Of a stretch of DNA of 64,000 nt, positions 51,919 to 61,736 are shown piece after piece. The notes under the pieces are model-generated. The model had not been told where the DNA came from. It saw nothing but the letters and a program-made list of their open reading frames with translations, and searched no databases. Position numbers and translations under genes: made by a program. The stretch covers positions 248,001 to 312,000 of the forward strand of contig DXIP01000023.1 in NCBI GenBank assembly GCA_019112825.1, written 5' to 3'. Position 1 is the first letter of the stretch, and each line of letters opens with the position of its first letter. This DNA comes from Alistipes excrementigallinarum. GTDB taxonomy: Bacteria > Bacteroidota > Bacteroidia > Bacteroidales > Rikenellaceae.

Positions 51919-52908
51919 ATGAATACTAAGGCTTTTCTCGAACCGATGGGGTCGTGGGCATGGTGGCGTTCGTGGTTTCTGATATTCTTCGGATGCGCCG
52001 TCATGGGTACGGGCTTCGTGCTCTTCATCAATCCCTACAACTTCGTGCCCGGAGGCGTCTACGGCCTCGGCATCGTGCTCCACAACATCTTCCCCTCCGT
52101 GCAGGTGGGTACCTTCGGCTACATGTTCGACGTGCCGCTGATGATTATCGCCATGCTCATCTTCGGAGGGCAGTTCGGTACGAGAACGGTCCTTGCCGCG
52201 CTCTTCACGCCCGGCTACATGAACATCCTCACGCGGCTGGTCTATCCCGACGCGGCGGCGGTCGAGAGCCTCGACCCGGCGCTGCTGCTCGGCGGCCGGC
52301 TCGACCTGTCGAACGACCTGCTGCTCACCTGCGTCATCGGCGCCGTGGTCATCGGCGTGGGCCAGGGCATCGTCGTGCGGCAGCAGGCCACCACGGGCGG
52401 TACGGACATCGTGGCGATGCTGCTCCAGAAGTCCGCGGGCATCAAGTTCTCGACGGGCATCCTGCTGGCCGACGGTTCGGTGGTGCTGTCGGGTCTGGTG
52501 GTCATCGGCTTCGGCATCGGTACGGCCGAGGCGGAGCCCGCCGGCTGGATGCTGACGCTCTACTCGCTCATCACGATTTACATCACCTCGCGCGTCATCG
52601 CCTACATGCTCGACGGCGCCTCGTACGACAAGCTGCTCTTCATCATTACGGACAAGCACCAGGAGCTGCGCCAGTTCATCCTCGAGGACCTCGAGCGCAG
52701 CGCCACCTACCTGAAGGGCAAGGGCATGTACACCGAAGCGATGAAGGATGTCATCTTCCTGGTGGTGAGCCGCAGGGAGGTGCGCCTGGTCGAGCAGAAG
52801 ATTCGCTCCATCGACCCGCGCGCCTTCGTGGTGGTGACCGATGCCTACGACACCTACGGCGAGGGCTTCAAACCGCTGCCTGACGCCGATACGATTCAGG
52901 CGGAGTGA
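51919..52908 (+). CDS. YitT family membrane protein (DUF161/DUF2179)
   Basis: A 329-residue protein. About six membrane segments fill residues 20-220; the N-terminal block GFVLFINPYNFVPGGVYGLG and the QATTGGTDIVAMLLQK segment are family signatures. The C-terminal cytosolic domain (about 230-310: KLLFIITDKHQELRQFIL, SIDPRAFVVVTDAYD) is DUF2179, a PII-like small domain. YitT proteins are widespread and of unknown function. miaB follows after 39 bp. Confidence 0.9.
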   Translation: MNTKAFLEPMGSWAWWRSWFLIFFGCAVMGTGFVLFINPYNFVPGGVYGLGIVLHNIFPSVQVGTFGYMFDVPLMIIAMLIFGGQFGTRTVLAALFTPGYMNILTRLVYPDAAAVESLDPALLLGGRLDLSNDLLLTCVIGAVVIGVGQGIVVRQQATTGGTDIVAMLLQKSAGIKFSTGILLADGSVVLSGLVVIGFGIGTAEAEPAGWMLTLYSLITIYITSRVIAYMLDGASYDKLLFIITDKHQELRQFILEDLERSATYLKGKGMYTEAMKDVIFLVVSRREVRLVEQKIRSIDPRAFVVVTDAYDTYGEGFKPLPDADTIQAE

Positions 52909-52947
52909 CGGCGCACCGACGCGCGGTCCAAACGCTATAAACCGGTA

Positions 52948-54339
52948 ATGAAACAATTGGAAATTCAAGTAAATTCGCTGCGACCGCTCCAGGGCACCGG
53001 ACGGAAGCTCTTTGTCGAGACATACGGGTGCCAGATGAACGTGGGTGATTCGGAGATTGTCGTCTCGCTCATGCAGCGCGAGGGCTACGTCTATACCGAC
53101 CGCATCGAGCAGGCCGACGTGATTCTCATCAACACCTGCTCGATTCGCGACAACGCCGAACAGCGCATCTGGGGGCGTCTGAACGAGCTGAAACGCTACC
53201 GCAAGGCGCGTCCGGGGCTCATTGTCGGCATCCTGGGCTGCATGGCCGAACGGCTGCGCGAGCAGCTGCTCGAGGGCCCCTGGGGCGTCGACGTCGTCGC
53301 GGGCCCCGACGCCTACCGCGACCTGCCGCGGCTGGTGCGTGAGGCCGAGGCGGGCGGCAAGGGGGTCAACGTGCTGCTCTCGACCGAGGAGACCTATGCC
53401 GAAATCGCCCCCGTGCGGCTCGACCGCAACGGCGTGAGCGCCTTCGTGGCCATCATGCGCGGCTGCAACAACTTCTGCTCCTACTGCGTGGTCCCCTATA
53501 CGCGGGGCCGCGAGCGGAGCCGCGATGCGGCGACCATTGTCGCCGAGGCGCAGTCGCTCTTCGACAACGGCTACCGCGAGGTGACGCTGCTGGGGCAGAA
53601 CGTCAACTCGTACCGCGCCGGCGAGGTCGACTTCCCGGAGCTGCTGCGCCGCGTGGCCTCCATCTCGCCGCTGCTGCGCGTGCGCTTCGCCACGTCGCAC
53701 CCCAAGGACATGAGCGACCGTCTGCTCGAGACGATGGCCTCGATGCCCAACATCTGCCGGGCGATTCATCTGCCCGCCCAGTCGGGAGCCACCTCGATGC
53801 TCGAGCGGATGAACCGCAAGTATACGCGCGAGTGGTACCTCGACCGCATCGCCGCCATCCGCCGCTACATGCCCGACTGCGCCATCACGACCGACCTGAT
53901 TGCCGGCTTCTCGGGCGAGACGGAGGAGGAGCATGCCGCCACGCTTTCGCTCATGCGCGAGGTGGGCTACTCGTGGGCCTTCATGTTCAAGTACTCGGAG
54001 CGCCCGGGCACCTTCGCCCAGCGCAACCTGCCGGACGACGTGCCCGACGAGGTGAAGAGCCGCCGCCTGCAGGAGATTATCGCCCTGCAGAACGACCTCT
54101 CGCTCGAGAGCAACCGCCGCGACGTGGGGCGCGAGTTCGAGGTGCTGGTCGAGAGCGAATCGAAGCGCAACAGCGGCCAGCTCTCGGGCCGCACGTCGCA
54201 GAACAAGGTGGTGGTCTTCGACCGGGGCAACCACCGCATCGGCGACTACGTGCGCGTGCGCGTGACGGGCTGCACCTCCGCCACGCTGCTGGGCGAGGAG
54301 CTCCCGGCGGGGGAGCCTCAGCCCGGGGCGGAGCGTTGA
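52948..54339 (+). CDS. miaB: tRNA-2-methylthio-N6-dimethylallyladenosine synthase
   Basis: Adds a methylthio group to i6A37 of tRNAs that read UNN codons. The 463-residue radical-SAM enzyme has an N-terminal UPF0004 domain with three cluster cysteines (ETYGCQMNVGD, NTCSIRDNA, ILGCMAERL), the radical SAM motif RGCNNFCSYCVVPYTRGRE and a C-terminal TRAM domain (EVLVESESKRNSGQLSGR). The tRNA modification link with tsaD at 19594 is functional only; the genes are far apart. Confidence 0.96.
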   Translation: MKQLEIQVNSLRPLQGTGRKLFVETYGCQMNVGDSEIVVSLMQREGYVYTDRIEQADVILINTCSIRDNAEQRIWGRLNELKRYRKARPGLIVGILGCMAERLREQLLEGPWGVDVVAGPDAYRDLPRLVREAEAGGKGVNVLLSTEETYAEIAPVRLDRNGVSAFVAIMRGCNNFCSYCVVPYTRGRERSRDAATIVAEAQSLFDNGYREVTLLGQNVNSYRAGEVDFPELLRRVASISPLLRVRFATSHPKDMSDRLLETMASMPNICRAIHLPAQSGATSMLERMNRKYTREWYLDRIAAIRRYMPDCAITTDLIAGFSGETEEEHAATLSLMREVGYSWAFMFKYSERPGTFAQRNLPDDVPDEVKSRRLQEIIALQNDLSLESNRRDVGREFEVLVESESKRNSGQLSGRTSQNKVVVFDRGNHRIGDYVRVRVTGCTSATLLGEELPAGEPQPGAER

Positions 54340-54380
54340 GCGGCCGCCGCACTCCGCCGCCCGTGACGCGGCGGAGCCGT

Positions 54381-54403
54381 GTTCCCGGAGCCACTCCGGG
54401 AAC
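54381..54403 (+). terminator. Hairpin after miaB
   Basis: A perfect 10-bp stem GTTCCCGGAG / CTCCGGGAAC with loop CCA; no T-run follows (AAACCC). A weak TACCTTTA element lies just downstream at 54418-54425, suggesting the helicase gene has its own promoter. Confidence 0.5.
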
Positions 54404-54443
54404 AAACCCTATTGTTGTACCTTTAATATAAAATTTACGATTC

Positions 54444-55949
<1,506 letters not shown>

Positions 55950-55989
55950 CCACCCGGCTTCGGCCCGGCGGCGAAGGAGGGCTGCATTG

Positions 55990-56140
55990 CCGCTCCGGAG
56001 GGCTGCCGGCCCTTGACCCCGGCCCCACCCCAGAATCCCGGCCCCAGGCCCCGGAGGCCCAGCCTCTGAGCCCCGGACCGGACGCCGGACGCCGGACCCG
56101 GCTCCCGGTCTCCGATAGGACTCCGGGCCCGAGACCCGAA
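55990..56140. repeat. GC-rich low-complexity tract upstream of the GH84 gene
   Basis: Runs of CCCCGG-type sequence with short tandem copies such as GGACGCC twice in a row. It lies between the helicase stop and the GH84 start, in a 243-bp spacer. No hairpin with a T-run is seen. Confidence 0.45.
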
Positions 56141-56192
56141 ATCCGAACCCCAAATTGCTTATTTTATTCAACCTAAGAACCCAGGTAAAAAC

Positions 56193-58745
56193 ATGACCAA
56201 CTTCAGAAAACTGCTCTCGCTGCTGGCCGCCGGCCTTGTCTGCTGGTGCCCGCTGCAGGCCCAGGAGGAGGGCTTCGACCTCACGTCGCAGCGCTCCGAA
56301 TCGCAGGACGTACGCAAAGTCCCCGGCCACGTGGTCGACCACGGCGGCATCATCATCAACCCCACGCCTCACAGCCTCGAGGTCAACGCCGCACAGCGGC
56401 TCGACCTTTCGCGCGGCGTTGCCGTGAAGGACCGCCGCAAGGCCTTCTCCGAGGACGTGGACTTTCTCAAAGCCAATCGCCGCGGTCCCGTGGTCGACAT
56501 CGACTTCGGCGCCAAGGCGGCCGCCCGCGCGGGCGTGAAGCCCCTCTCGGGAGCCTACGCACTGAGCGTCGGTGAGAAGGGCATTACGATTGTGGGCTAC
56601 GACGAGCGGGGTGCCTTCTACGGCATCCAGACGCTCCGGCAGCTGGTCGCTTCGCCCGCTGCGGCCGGCGGTACGCTCCCCGCGGTGGAGGTCAACGACT
56701 ATCCCGACCTGCCGCTGCGCGGCGTGGTCGAGGGCTTCTACGGAACCCCCTGGTCGCATGAGGTGCGCCTCTCGCTCATCGACTTCTACGGCCGCTTCAA
56801 GATGAACTGCTACATCTACGGCCCGAAGGACGACCCCTACCACAGCTGCCCCAACTGGCGGCTGCCCTATCCCGAGAAGGAGGCGGGCAACATCCGCGAG
56901 CTGGTCGAGGCGTGCCGCCGCAACCGCGTCGACTTCGTCTGGGCCATCCACCCGGGACAGGACATCAAGTGGAACGAGGAGGACTACGCCAATCTGGTGC
57001 GCAAGTTCGAGTGGATGTACGACCTCGGCGTCCGTTCGTTCGCCATCTTCTTCGACGACATCTCGGGTGAGGGTACCAACCCCGAGCGGCAGACCGAGCT
57101 GCTCAACCGTCTCAACGAGGAGTTCGTCCGGGTGAAGGGCGACGTGACGCCGCTGACGGTCTGCCCGACCGACTACTCGAAGCTCTGGGCCAACCCCACG
57201 CCGCAGGGCAGCCTGGCCATCTACGGCCGGACGCTCGACCCCTCGGTGGCGGTCTTCTGGACGGGCGACGTCGTCTGCAGCGACCTCACGCCCGAGACGT
57301 TGGAGTGGGTCAATTCGCGCATCCGCCGGCCGGCCTTCTACTGGTGGAATTACCCGGTGACGGACTACGTGCGCCACATCCTGATGCAGGGCCCCGTCTA
57401 CGGCCTCGATACGACGCTCACGGCCGATGACCTGTGCGGTCTAGTGAGCAACCCCATGGAGCACGGCGAGGCCTCGAAGCTGGCTCTCTACGGCGTGGCC
57501 GACTATACGTGGAACGTCGCCGCCTACAACCCCATCGACAACTGGGAGCGCGGCCTTGCGCTCCTTGCGCCCGAGGTGCGCGACGCCTACCGCACCTTCG
57601 CTATCCATTCGTGCGATACGGAGACGGGCTACCGCCGCGACGAGTCGTGGGAGACCGAGACCTTCCGTCTGGCCGACCGTACGCCCGAGCGGGCTGCGGC
57701 GCTGCGTGCCGAGCTGGAGCGCGTCGTGCGCGTGCCGGCCCGGATGGAGCAGTGCGCCAACAAGGAGCTGCTGGCGGAGCTGCGGCCGTGGCTCGTCGAG
57801 TTCGGCAAGCTGGGCGAGCGCTGCCTGCGCGCCCTCGATTTGATGGAGCTCTATGCCGGCGGTGACGATGCCGCCTTCTGGGCCGCCTACGTCGCCAACC
57901 GCATGACGCCCGACCAGATGAAGGCCTACGAGGCCCACAAGTCGGGCACGATGAAGCTCCAGCCCTTCTACGAGCAGGCGATGGACGACATGGCCTCGGG
58001 CCTCTTCGAGCGGCTCACGGGCGAGAAACCCGCCGGGTGCAAGGGTATCGGGTCGTTCCAGAACCTGCGCACGACGCTCAGCAAGCTGATGTTCGACCAC
58101 GACTCGACGACGCACTATACGTCGGGCGTCTCGCAGCAGGACGGCGACTGGATTGGCGCCGACCTGGGCTGCGTGCGCGACGTGCACGAGGTGGCCATCC
58201 TCCAGGGCCGCAACTCGGTCGACGACGTCGACTTCTTCGACCATGCGCTGGTCGAGGCCTCGGTGGACGGCCGGCAGTGGACGGCGCTGGGCGACAGCCT
58301 CCGCACGGTCTACGACATCCGCTGGACGGGTGAGCCGGTGCCGGCACGTTACGTGCGCCTGCGCCGCCTGGAGTCGCCCCGCACGCACTGGGCCTCGGTG
58401 CGTTCGTTCGAGGTGAACCCCGTGCGGGCCGAGCGGCTCGGCTTCGAGGTCGAGGCCGACGACCTGACGGCGGCGCTCTACGCCTTCGACCGCAACCCGT
58501 CGACCTCGTTCCTGCTCGACGGCGCGCTCCGCTTCGGGGTGCTTGCCGGTGCGAAGGGGTATACGATGCTCCTGCAGCCGGATGCCGATGCTGCGCCCGC
58601 GAGCGTGCGTCAGTATGCGGCCGACGGAACGCTGCTGTCCGAGACGCACGTCGATGCACCCCTCTTCCGCCTGACGCTTGAGTCGGGAGCCGCCCGCGTC
58701 GAGCTGGAGGGCGCCCTGCGCATCTTCGAAATCATCGCCGAGTAG
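56193..58745 (+). CDS. GH84 beta-N-acetylglucosaminidase (O-GlcNAcase-like), exported
   Basis: An 850-residue exported enzyme with signal peptide (residues 1-23, ending LQAQ). The N-terminal hexosaminidase-2-type domain (about 45-170) precedes the catalytic barrel: LRGVVEGFYGTPWSHEVRL, NCYIYGPKDDPYH and the paired catalytic aspartates Asp288-Asp289 (IFFDDISGEGTNPE), as in the Bacteroides thetaiotaomicron homologue. A helical spacer leads to a F5/8-type (CBM32-like) domain (about 620-750: GDWIGADLGCVRDVHEVAIL). It removes terminal GlcNAc from mucin or O-GlcNAc substrates by substrate-assisted catalysis. Confidence 0.94.
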   Translation: MTNFRKLLSLLAAGLVCWCPLQAQEEGFDLTSQRSESQDVRKVPGHVVDHGGIIINPTPHSLEVNAAQRLDLSRGVAVKDRRKAFSEDVDFLKANRRGPVVDIDFGAKAAARAGVKPLSGAYALSVGEKGITIVGYDERGAFYGIQTLRQLVASPAAAGGTLPAVEVNDYPDLPLRGVVEGFYGTPWSHEVRLSLIDFYGRFKMNCYIYGPKDDPYHSCPNWRLPYPEKEAGNIRELVEACRRNRVDFVWAIHPGQDIKWNEEDYANLVRKFEWMYDLGVRSFAIFFDDISGEGTNPERQTELLNRLNEEFVRVKGDVTPLTVCPTDYSKLWANPTPQGSLAIYGRTLDPSVAVFWTGDVVCSDLTPETLEWVNSRIRRPAFYWWNYPVTDYVRHILMQGPVYGLDTTLTADDLCGLVSNPMEHGEASKLALYGVADYTWNVAAYNPIDNWERGLALLAPEVRDAYRTFAIHSCDTETGYRRDESWETETFRLADRTPERAAALRAELERVVRVPARMEQCANKELLAELRPWLVEFGKLGERCLRALDLMELYAGGDDAAFWAAYVANRMTPDQMKAYEAHKSGTMKLQPFYEQAMDDMASGLFERLTGEKPAGCKGIGSFQNLRTTLSKLMFDHDSTTHYTSGVSQQDGDWIGADLGCVRDVHEVAILQGRNSVDDVDFFDHALVEASVDGRQWTALGDSLRTVYDIRWTGEPVPARYVRLRRLESPRTHWASVRSFEVNPVRAERLGFEVEADDLTAALYAFDRNPSTSFLLDGALRFGVLAGAKGYTMLLQPDADAAPASVRQYAADGTLLSETHVDAPLFRLTLESGAARVELEGALRIFEIIAE

Positions 58746-58810
58746 CGGCGTTTGCTCCGGCAGACCTCTCTTCGTAGATTTGTCGGAACATCTTTGCCGG
58801 GAAAAACATG

Positions 58811-58848
58811 AAACAGGTCCGTGCCCTGAAAGGGTTACGGACCTGTTT
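58811..58848. terminator. Bidirectional terminator between the GH84 and GNAT genes
   Basis: A 12-bp stem AAACAGGTCCGT / ACGGACCTGTTT with an inner CCC-TGAAA-GGG stem. T- and A-rich ends suit both strands. Confidence 0.85.
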
Positions 58849-58849
58849 G

Positions 58850-59302
58850 TTAATGAATAGCTATCTTCAGGTAAATCATGTCTTTCAATTGTTTGCCCTT
58901 TTCAAAAATGGGATGGTCGTAATTATCCGTGAAAAAATCAGGTATCCGGTGTGAATAGACAAATCCGCATTGCTTGTAGAAGGAGAGGTTTTCGGGAGAT
59001 TCTCCGGTCCCGACAAGCATTGTGTGACATCGAGCCTTGTAGTGCTCCAGAAGAAAAAATATCAATCTTTTCCCATACCCCCGGTGCTGGAACTGTGGAT
59101 AGACCGCAATATTTTTGATTTCGTAGATGCCTTTGCCTTCTTCAGTTACAACGCATGCAGCTTTGACCTCGCTGTTTTCAGCCAGGACGAACATTTCCCC
59201 GCGTTCCAGATAGCGGTCAATCATCGACTCCTGCTCGTCGGCGAGGAGCAGTAAATCGAGATATTGCTTTTTGTTGCAAAGGACAGGATATATATCCATC
59301 AT
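58850..59302 (-). CDS. GNAT family N-acetyltransferase
   Basis: A GCN5-type acetyltransferase of about 150 residues. The start is set at 59302 (MMDIYPVLCNKKQYLDLL); 59299 is the next choice, while 59392 adds 30 residues of unlikely sequence. Acetyl-CoA binding motif A is IYEIKNIAVYPQFQHRGYG, then SFYKQCGFVYSHRIPDFF. The gene is visibly more AT-rich and uses AAA/ATT codons unlike its GC-rich neighbours, suggesting recent acquisition. It lies between the GH84 terminator and the repeat array. Substrate unknown. Confidence 0.9.
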   Translation of the reverse strand: MMDIYPVLCNKKQYLDLLLLADEQESMIDRYLERGEMFVLAENSEVKAACVVTEEGKGIYEIKNIAVYPQFQHRGYGKRLIFFLLEHYKARCHTMLVGTGESPENLSFYKQCGFVYSHRIPDFFTDNYDHPIFEKGKQLKDMIYLKIAIH

Positions 59303-59673
59303 TTCAACTTTTATCGATGAATGGTTTGATTCGCGGAAAGCATATTTCTTCACGTGAGCCCTAAAATTAGACAATTTCAGCGTATTCAACAAATGTAGGC
59401 CAAATCTTATGGCTTCGGATTAAAATAATATGCTCCTGAGCTGTTTCATACAGTGTTGGTCGGCTCGATTATTTGATGGATAATGTCCTATTTGAGTGTT
59501 CTAAGTCGGGCAATTCGTTCATACGCTTTCTCGCAGAGGGCGGTTGCCGTGTTGCGATGTGTGACCATTGCTGGAAGCAATCAGAAGCGGAACGCCGGGG
59601 CTCATCGGTCGGCGGGGAAGCCGGGTCGGGTGTCCGGGGGCCGGTGCCGGGCCGCGGCGAGGAGGCGGGCAAC

Positions 59674-59710
59674 AAAAAATCCCCCTTTGCCAAAGAGGAA
59701 CAAAGGGGGA
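59674..59710 (-). terminator. der-type terminator, copy 1 (distal)
   Basis: Stem TCCCCCTTTG (59680-59689) / CAAAGGGGGA (59701-59710); the minus strand continues into six T. Confidence 0.8.
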
Positions 59711-59874
59711 ATGTCAATACGGGTTCTTTCCGGATGAGCTCTGGTGCTGTTCACGTTGCCCTTGCTATTTCTGTCGGAAGTAAATCTGGAGCGGGACACC
59801 GAGGCTTTCGGCCAGCGGGAAAGCAGGACCGGGGCCGGGTTCCGGTACCGGGCCGCGGCGAGGAGGCGGGCAAC

Positions 59875-59911
59875 AAAAAATCCCCCTTTGCCAAAGAGGG
59901 ACAAAGGGGGA
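59875..59911 (-). terminator. der-type terminator, copy 2
   Basis: Same stem at 59881-59890 and 59902-59911, same T-run on the minus strand. Confidence 0.8.
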
Positions 59912-60077
59912 ATGTCAATACAGGTTCTTTCCGGATGAGCTCCGGTGCGGTTCACGTTGCCCTTGCTATTTCTGCCGGAAGTAAATCTGGAGCGGGACAC
60001 TGGGGCTCATCGGTCGGCGGGGAGCCGGACTGGGTGTCCGGGTTCCGGTACCGGGCCGCGGCGAAGAGGCAGGCAAT

Positions 60078-60114
60078 AAAAAATCCCCCTTTGCCAAAGG
60101 GGGACAAAGGGGGA
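60078..60114 (-). terminator. der terminator, copy 3 (proximal)
   Basis: Same stem at 60084-60093 and 60105-60114. It is 63 bp after the der stop and is presumably the original terminator. Confidence 0.85.
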
Positions 60115-60176
60115 ATGTCTGCACTGGATTTTTCCGGATGCGGAACGGGTCGGGCTGCAATGGGTGCGGTCTCGGT

Positions 60177-61481
60177 CTACTTCTGCCGGAAGTAAATCTG
60201 GAGCGGGACACCGGAAAAATCCCAGTGTTCGCGGATGTTGTTCTCCAGGAAGCGGCGGTAGGGCTCCTTGATGTACTGCGGCAGGTTGACGAAGAAGGCA
60301 AACTGCGGCGTCGGCGTCGGGAGCTGCGTCACGTACTTGATGCGGATGTACTTGCCCTTGGTTGCGGGGGGCGGGTAGTTCTCGATGAGCGGCAGCAGCA
60401 CCTCGTTGAGCTCCGAGGTGGCGATGCGCCGCTTGCGCGACTGATAGACCCGGATGGCCGTCTGCAGCACCTCGAGGATGCGCTGCTTGTTGATGACCGA
60501 GGTGAAGATAATCGGAATGTCGTTGAACGGTGCGAGCCGCTTCATCAGGAAGTCGCGCCACTCCTTCATCGTGTTGCTTCCCTTCTCCACGAGGTCCCAC
60601 TTGTTGACCACGATGACACACCCCTTGCGGTTGCGGACAATCAGGTTGTGGATGTTCAAATCCTGCGACTCGAGCCCCTGCTGCGCGTCGAGCATCAGGA
60701 TGCAGACGTCGGAGTTCTCGATGGCGCGGATGGAGCGCATGACCGAGTAGAACTCGAGGTCCTCCATCGTCTTGCCCTTCTTGCGCATGCCGGCCGTGTC
60801 GACCAGGTAGAAGTCCATGCCGAACTTGTTGTAGCGCGTGCGAATCGAGTCGCGCGTGGTGCCGGCAATCGCCGTGACGATGTTGCGTTCCTCGCCCAGC
60901 AGGGCGTTGGTCATCGACGACTTGCCGACGTTGGGGCGGCCGACGATGGTGATGCGCGGCAGGTCGTCCTCCTCCTCGGCCGCCGCATCCTCGGGCAGTG
61001 CCGCCAGGATGGCGTCCATCATGTCGCCCGTGCCGCTGCCCGACATCGAGGAGATGCAGTAGGGGTCGCCCAGCCCGAGCGAGTAGAACTCGTGCGAGAG
61101 GTAAATCTGGTCGTTGTTGTCCACCTTGTTGCAGATGAGCAGCACCTTCTTCGAGGAGCGGCGCAGGATGTCGGCCATCATCATGTCGAGGTCGGTGACG
61201 CCCGTCGCCACCTCGACCAGAAAGAGGATGACATCCGCCTCGTCGATGGCCAGCAGCACCTGGCGGCGGATTTCGTCCTCAAAGATATCCTCCGAGTTGA
61301 CCGTATAGCCGCCCGTGTCGATGACCGAGAACTCCTTGCCGTTCCAGTCGGTGCGGCCGTAGTGGCGGTCGCGCGTGGTACCGGCCGTGGAGTCGACGAT
61401 GGCCTGGCGCTGGCCGACGAGCCGGTTGAAGAGGGTGCTTTTGCCGACGTTGGGACGGCCTACTATTGCTACAAGACTCAT
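60177..61481 (-). CDS. der: Ribosome-associated GTPase Der (EngA)
   Basis: A 434-residue tandem-GTPase protein for large ribosomal subunit assembly. The start at 61481 (MSLVAIVGRPNVGKSTLFNR) is the family start; the longer open frame would run through the promoter. First G domain: GRPNVGKS, TAGTTRDRHYG, DTGGY, NKVD. Second (from about 180): IVGRPNVGKSSMTNALLG, AGTTRDSIRTRY, DTAGMRKK, NKWD. The C-terminal KH-like domain ends in GVPLQIYFRQK. Its last codons are duplicated twice downstream. Confidence 0.97.
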   Translation of the reverse strand: MSLVAIVGRPNVGKSTLFNRLVGQRQAIVDSTAGTTRDRHYGRTDWNGKEFSVIDTGGYTVNSEDIFEDEIRRQVLLAIDEADVILFLVEVATGVTDLDMMMADILRRSSKKVLLICNKVDNNDQIYLSHEFYSLGLGDPYCISSMSGSGTGDMMDAILAALPEDAAAEEEDDLPRITIVGRPNVGKSSMTNALLGEERNIVTAIAGTTRDSIRTRYNKFGMDFYLVDTAGMRKKGKTMEDLEFYSVMRSIRAIENSDVCILMLDAQQGLESQDLNIHNLIVRNRKGCVIVVNKWDLVEKGSNTMKEWRDFLMKRLAPFNDIPIIFTSVINKQRILEVLQTAIRVYQSRKRRIATSELNEVLLPLIENYPPPATKGKYIRIKYVTQLPTPTPQFAFFVNLPQYIKEPYRRFLENNIREHWDFSGVPLQIYFRQK

Positions 61482-61501
61482 ATTCCGTAGGTTTTGAGGT
61501 G

Positions 61502-61509
61502 CAAAGATA
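61502..61509 (-). promoter_or_regulatory. -7 promoter element for der
   Basis: The minus strand reads TATCTTTG, 20 nt before the der start codon. Confidence 0.65.
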
Positions 61510-61627
61510 GCGTAAATCCGCGAAGTAAAAAAGTTTTGGCCCCCGGAACCGCAAAAAAGGGGCCGCAACGGCTTTCATCGTTGCTGAAAATCCCTTCAGC
61601 CTCTGCCACGAAGCCTTCTCCCCGGGA

Positions 61628-61715
61628 CTTCCGTTCCGGGACCTCCGCCCTGGGACCTCTTCTTGGAGCCTCTCCCGAAACCTCTGCTCCGGAACCTCCA
61701 CCTTGGTCCCTCTGC
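61628..61715. repeat. 15-bp period GC-rich minisatellite
   Basis: About six degenerate units of 11-16 bp with core GGRACCTC (for example CGGGACCTCCGCCCT, GGGACCTCTTCTTGG). It lies in the spacer between the antiporter stop (61737) and the der promoter. Confidence 0.6.
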
Positions 61716-61736
61716 CGCGCAGAGCGGCCGTGGGCG

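Larger units (their letters stand above)
59595..60212. repeat. 202-bp tandem array built from the 3' end of der and its terminator
   Basis: Three units of about 202 bp. Conserved positions are the terminator arms at 59680, 59881 and 60084 and the end-of-der segment at about 59768-59800, 59969-60000 and 60180-60211. In the two extra copies the minus strand still encodes VPLQIYFRQK followed by TAG, just as in der itself. The unit next to der has the most divergent middle part. This fills most of the 784 bp between the GNAT gene and der. Confidence 0.85.

Noticed and set aside
59473..60195. A 240-codon plus-strand frame across the repeat array
   Set aside because: It runs through two of the three terminator hairpins of the 202-bp array (59674-59710 and 59875-59911) and into the third (60078-60114), and its repeated protein sequence only mirrors the DNA repeat.
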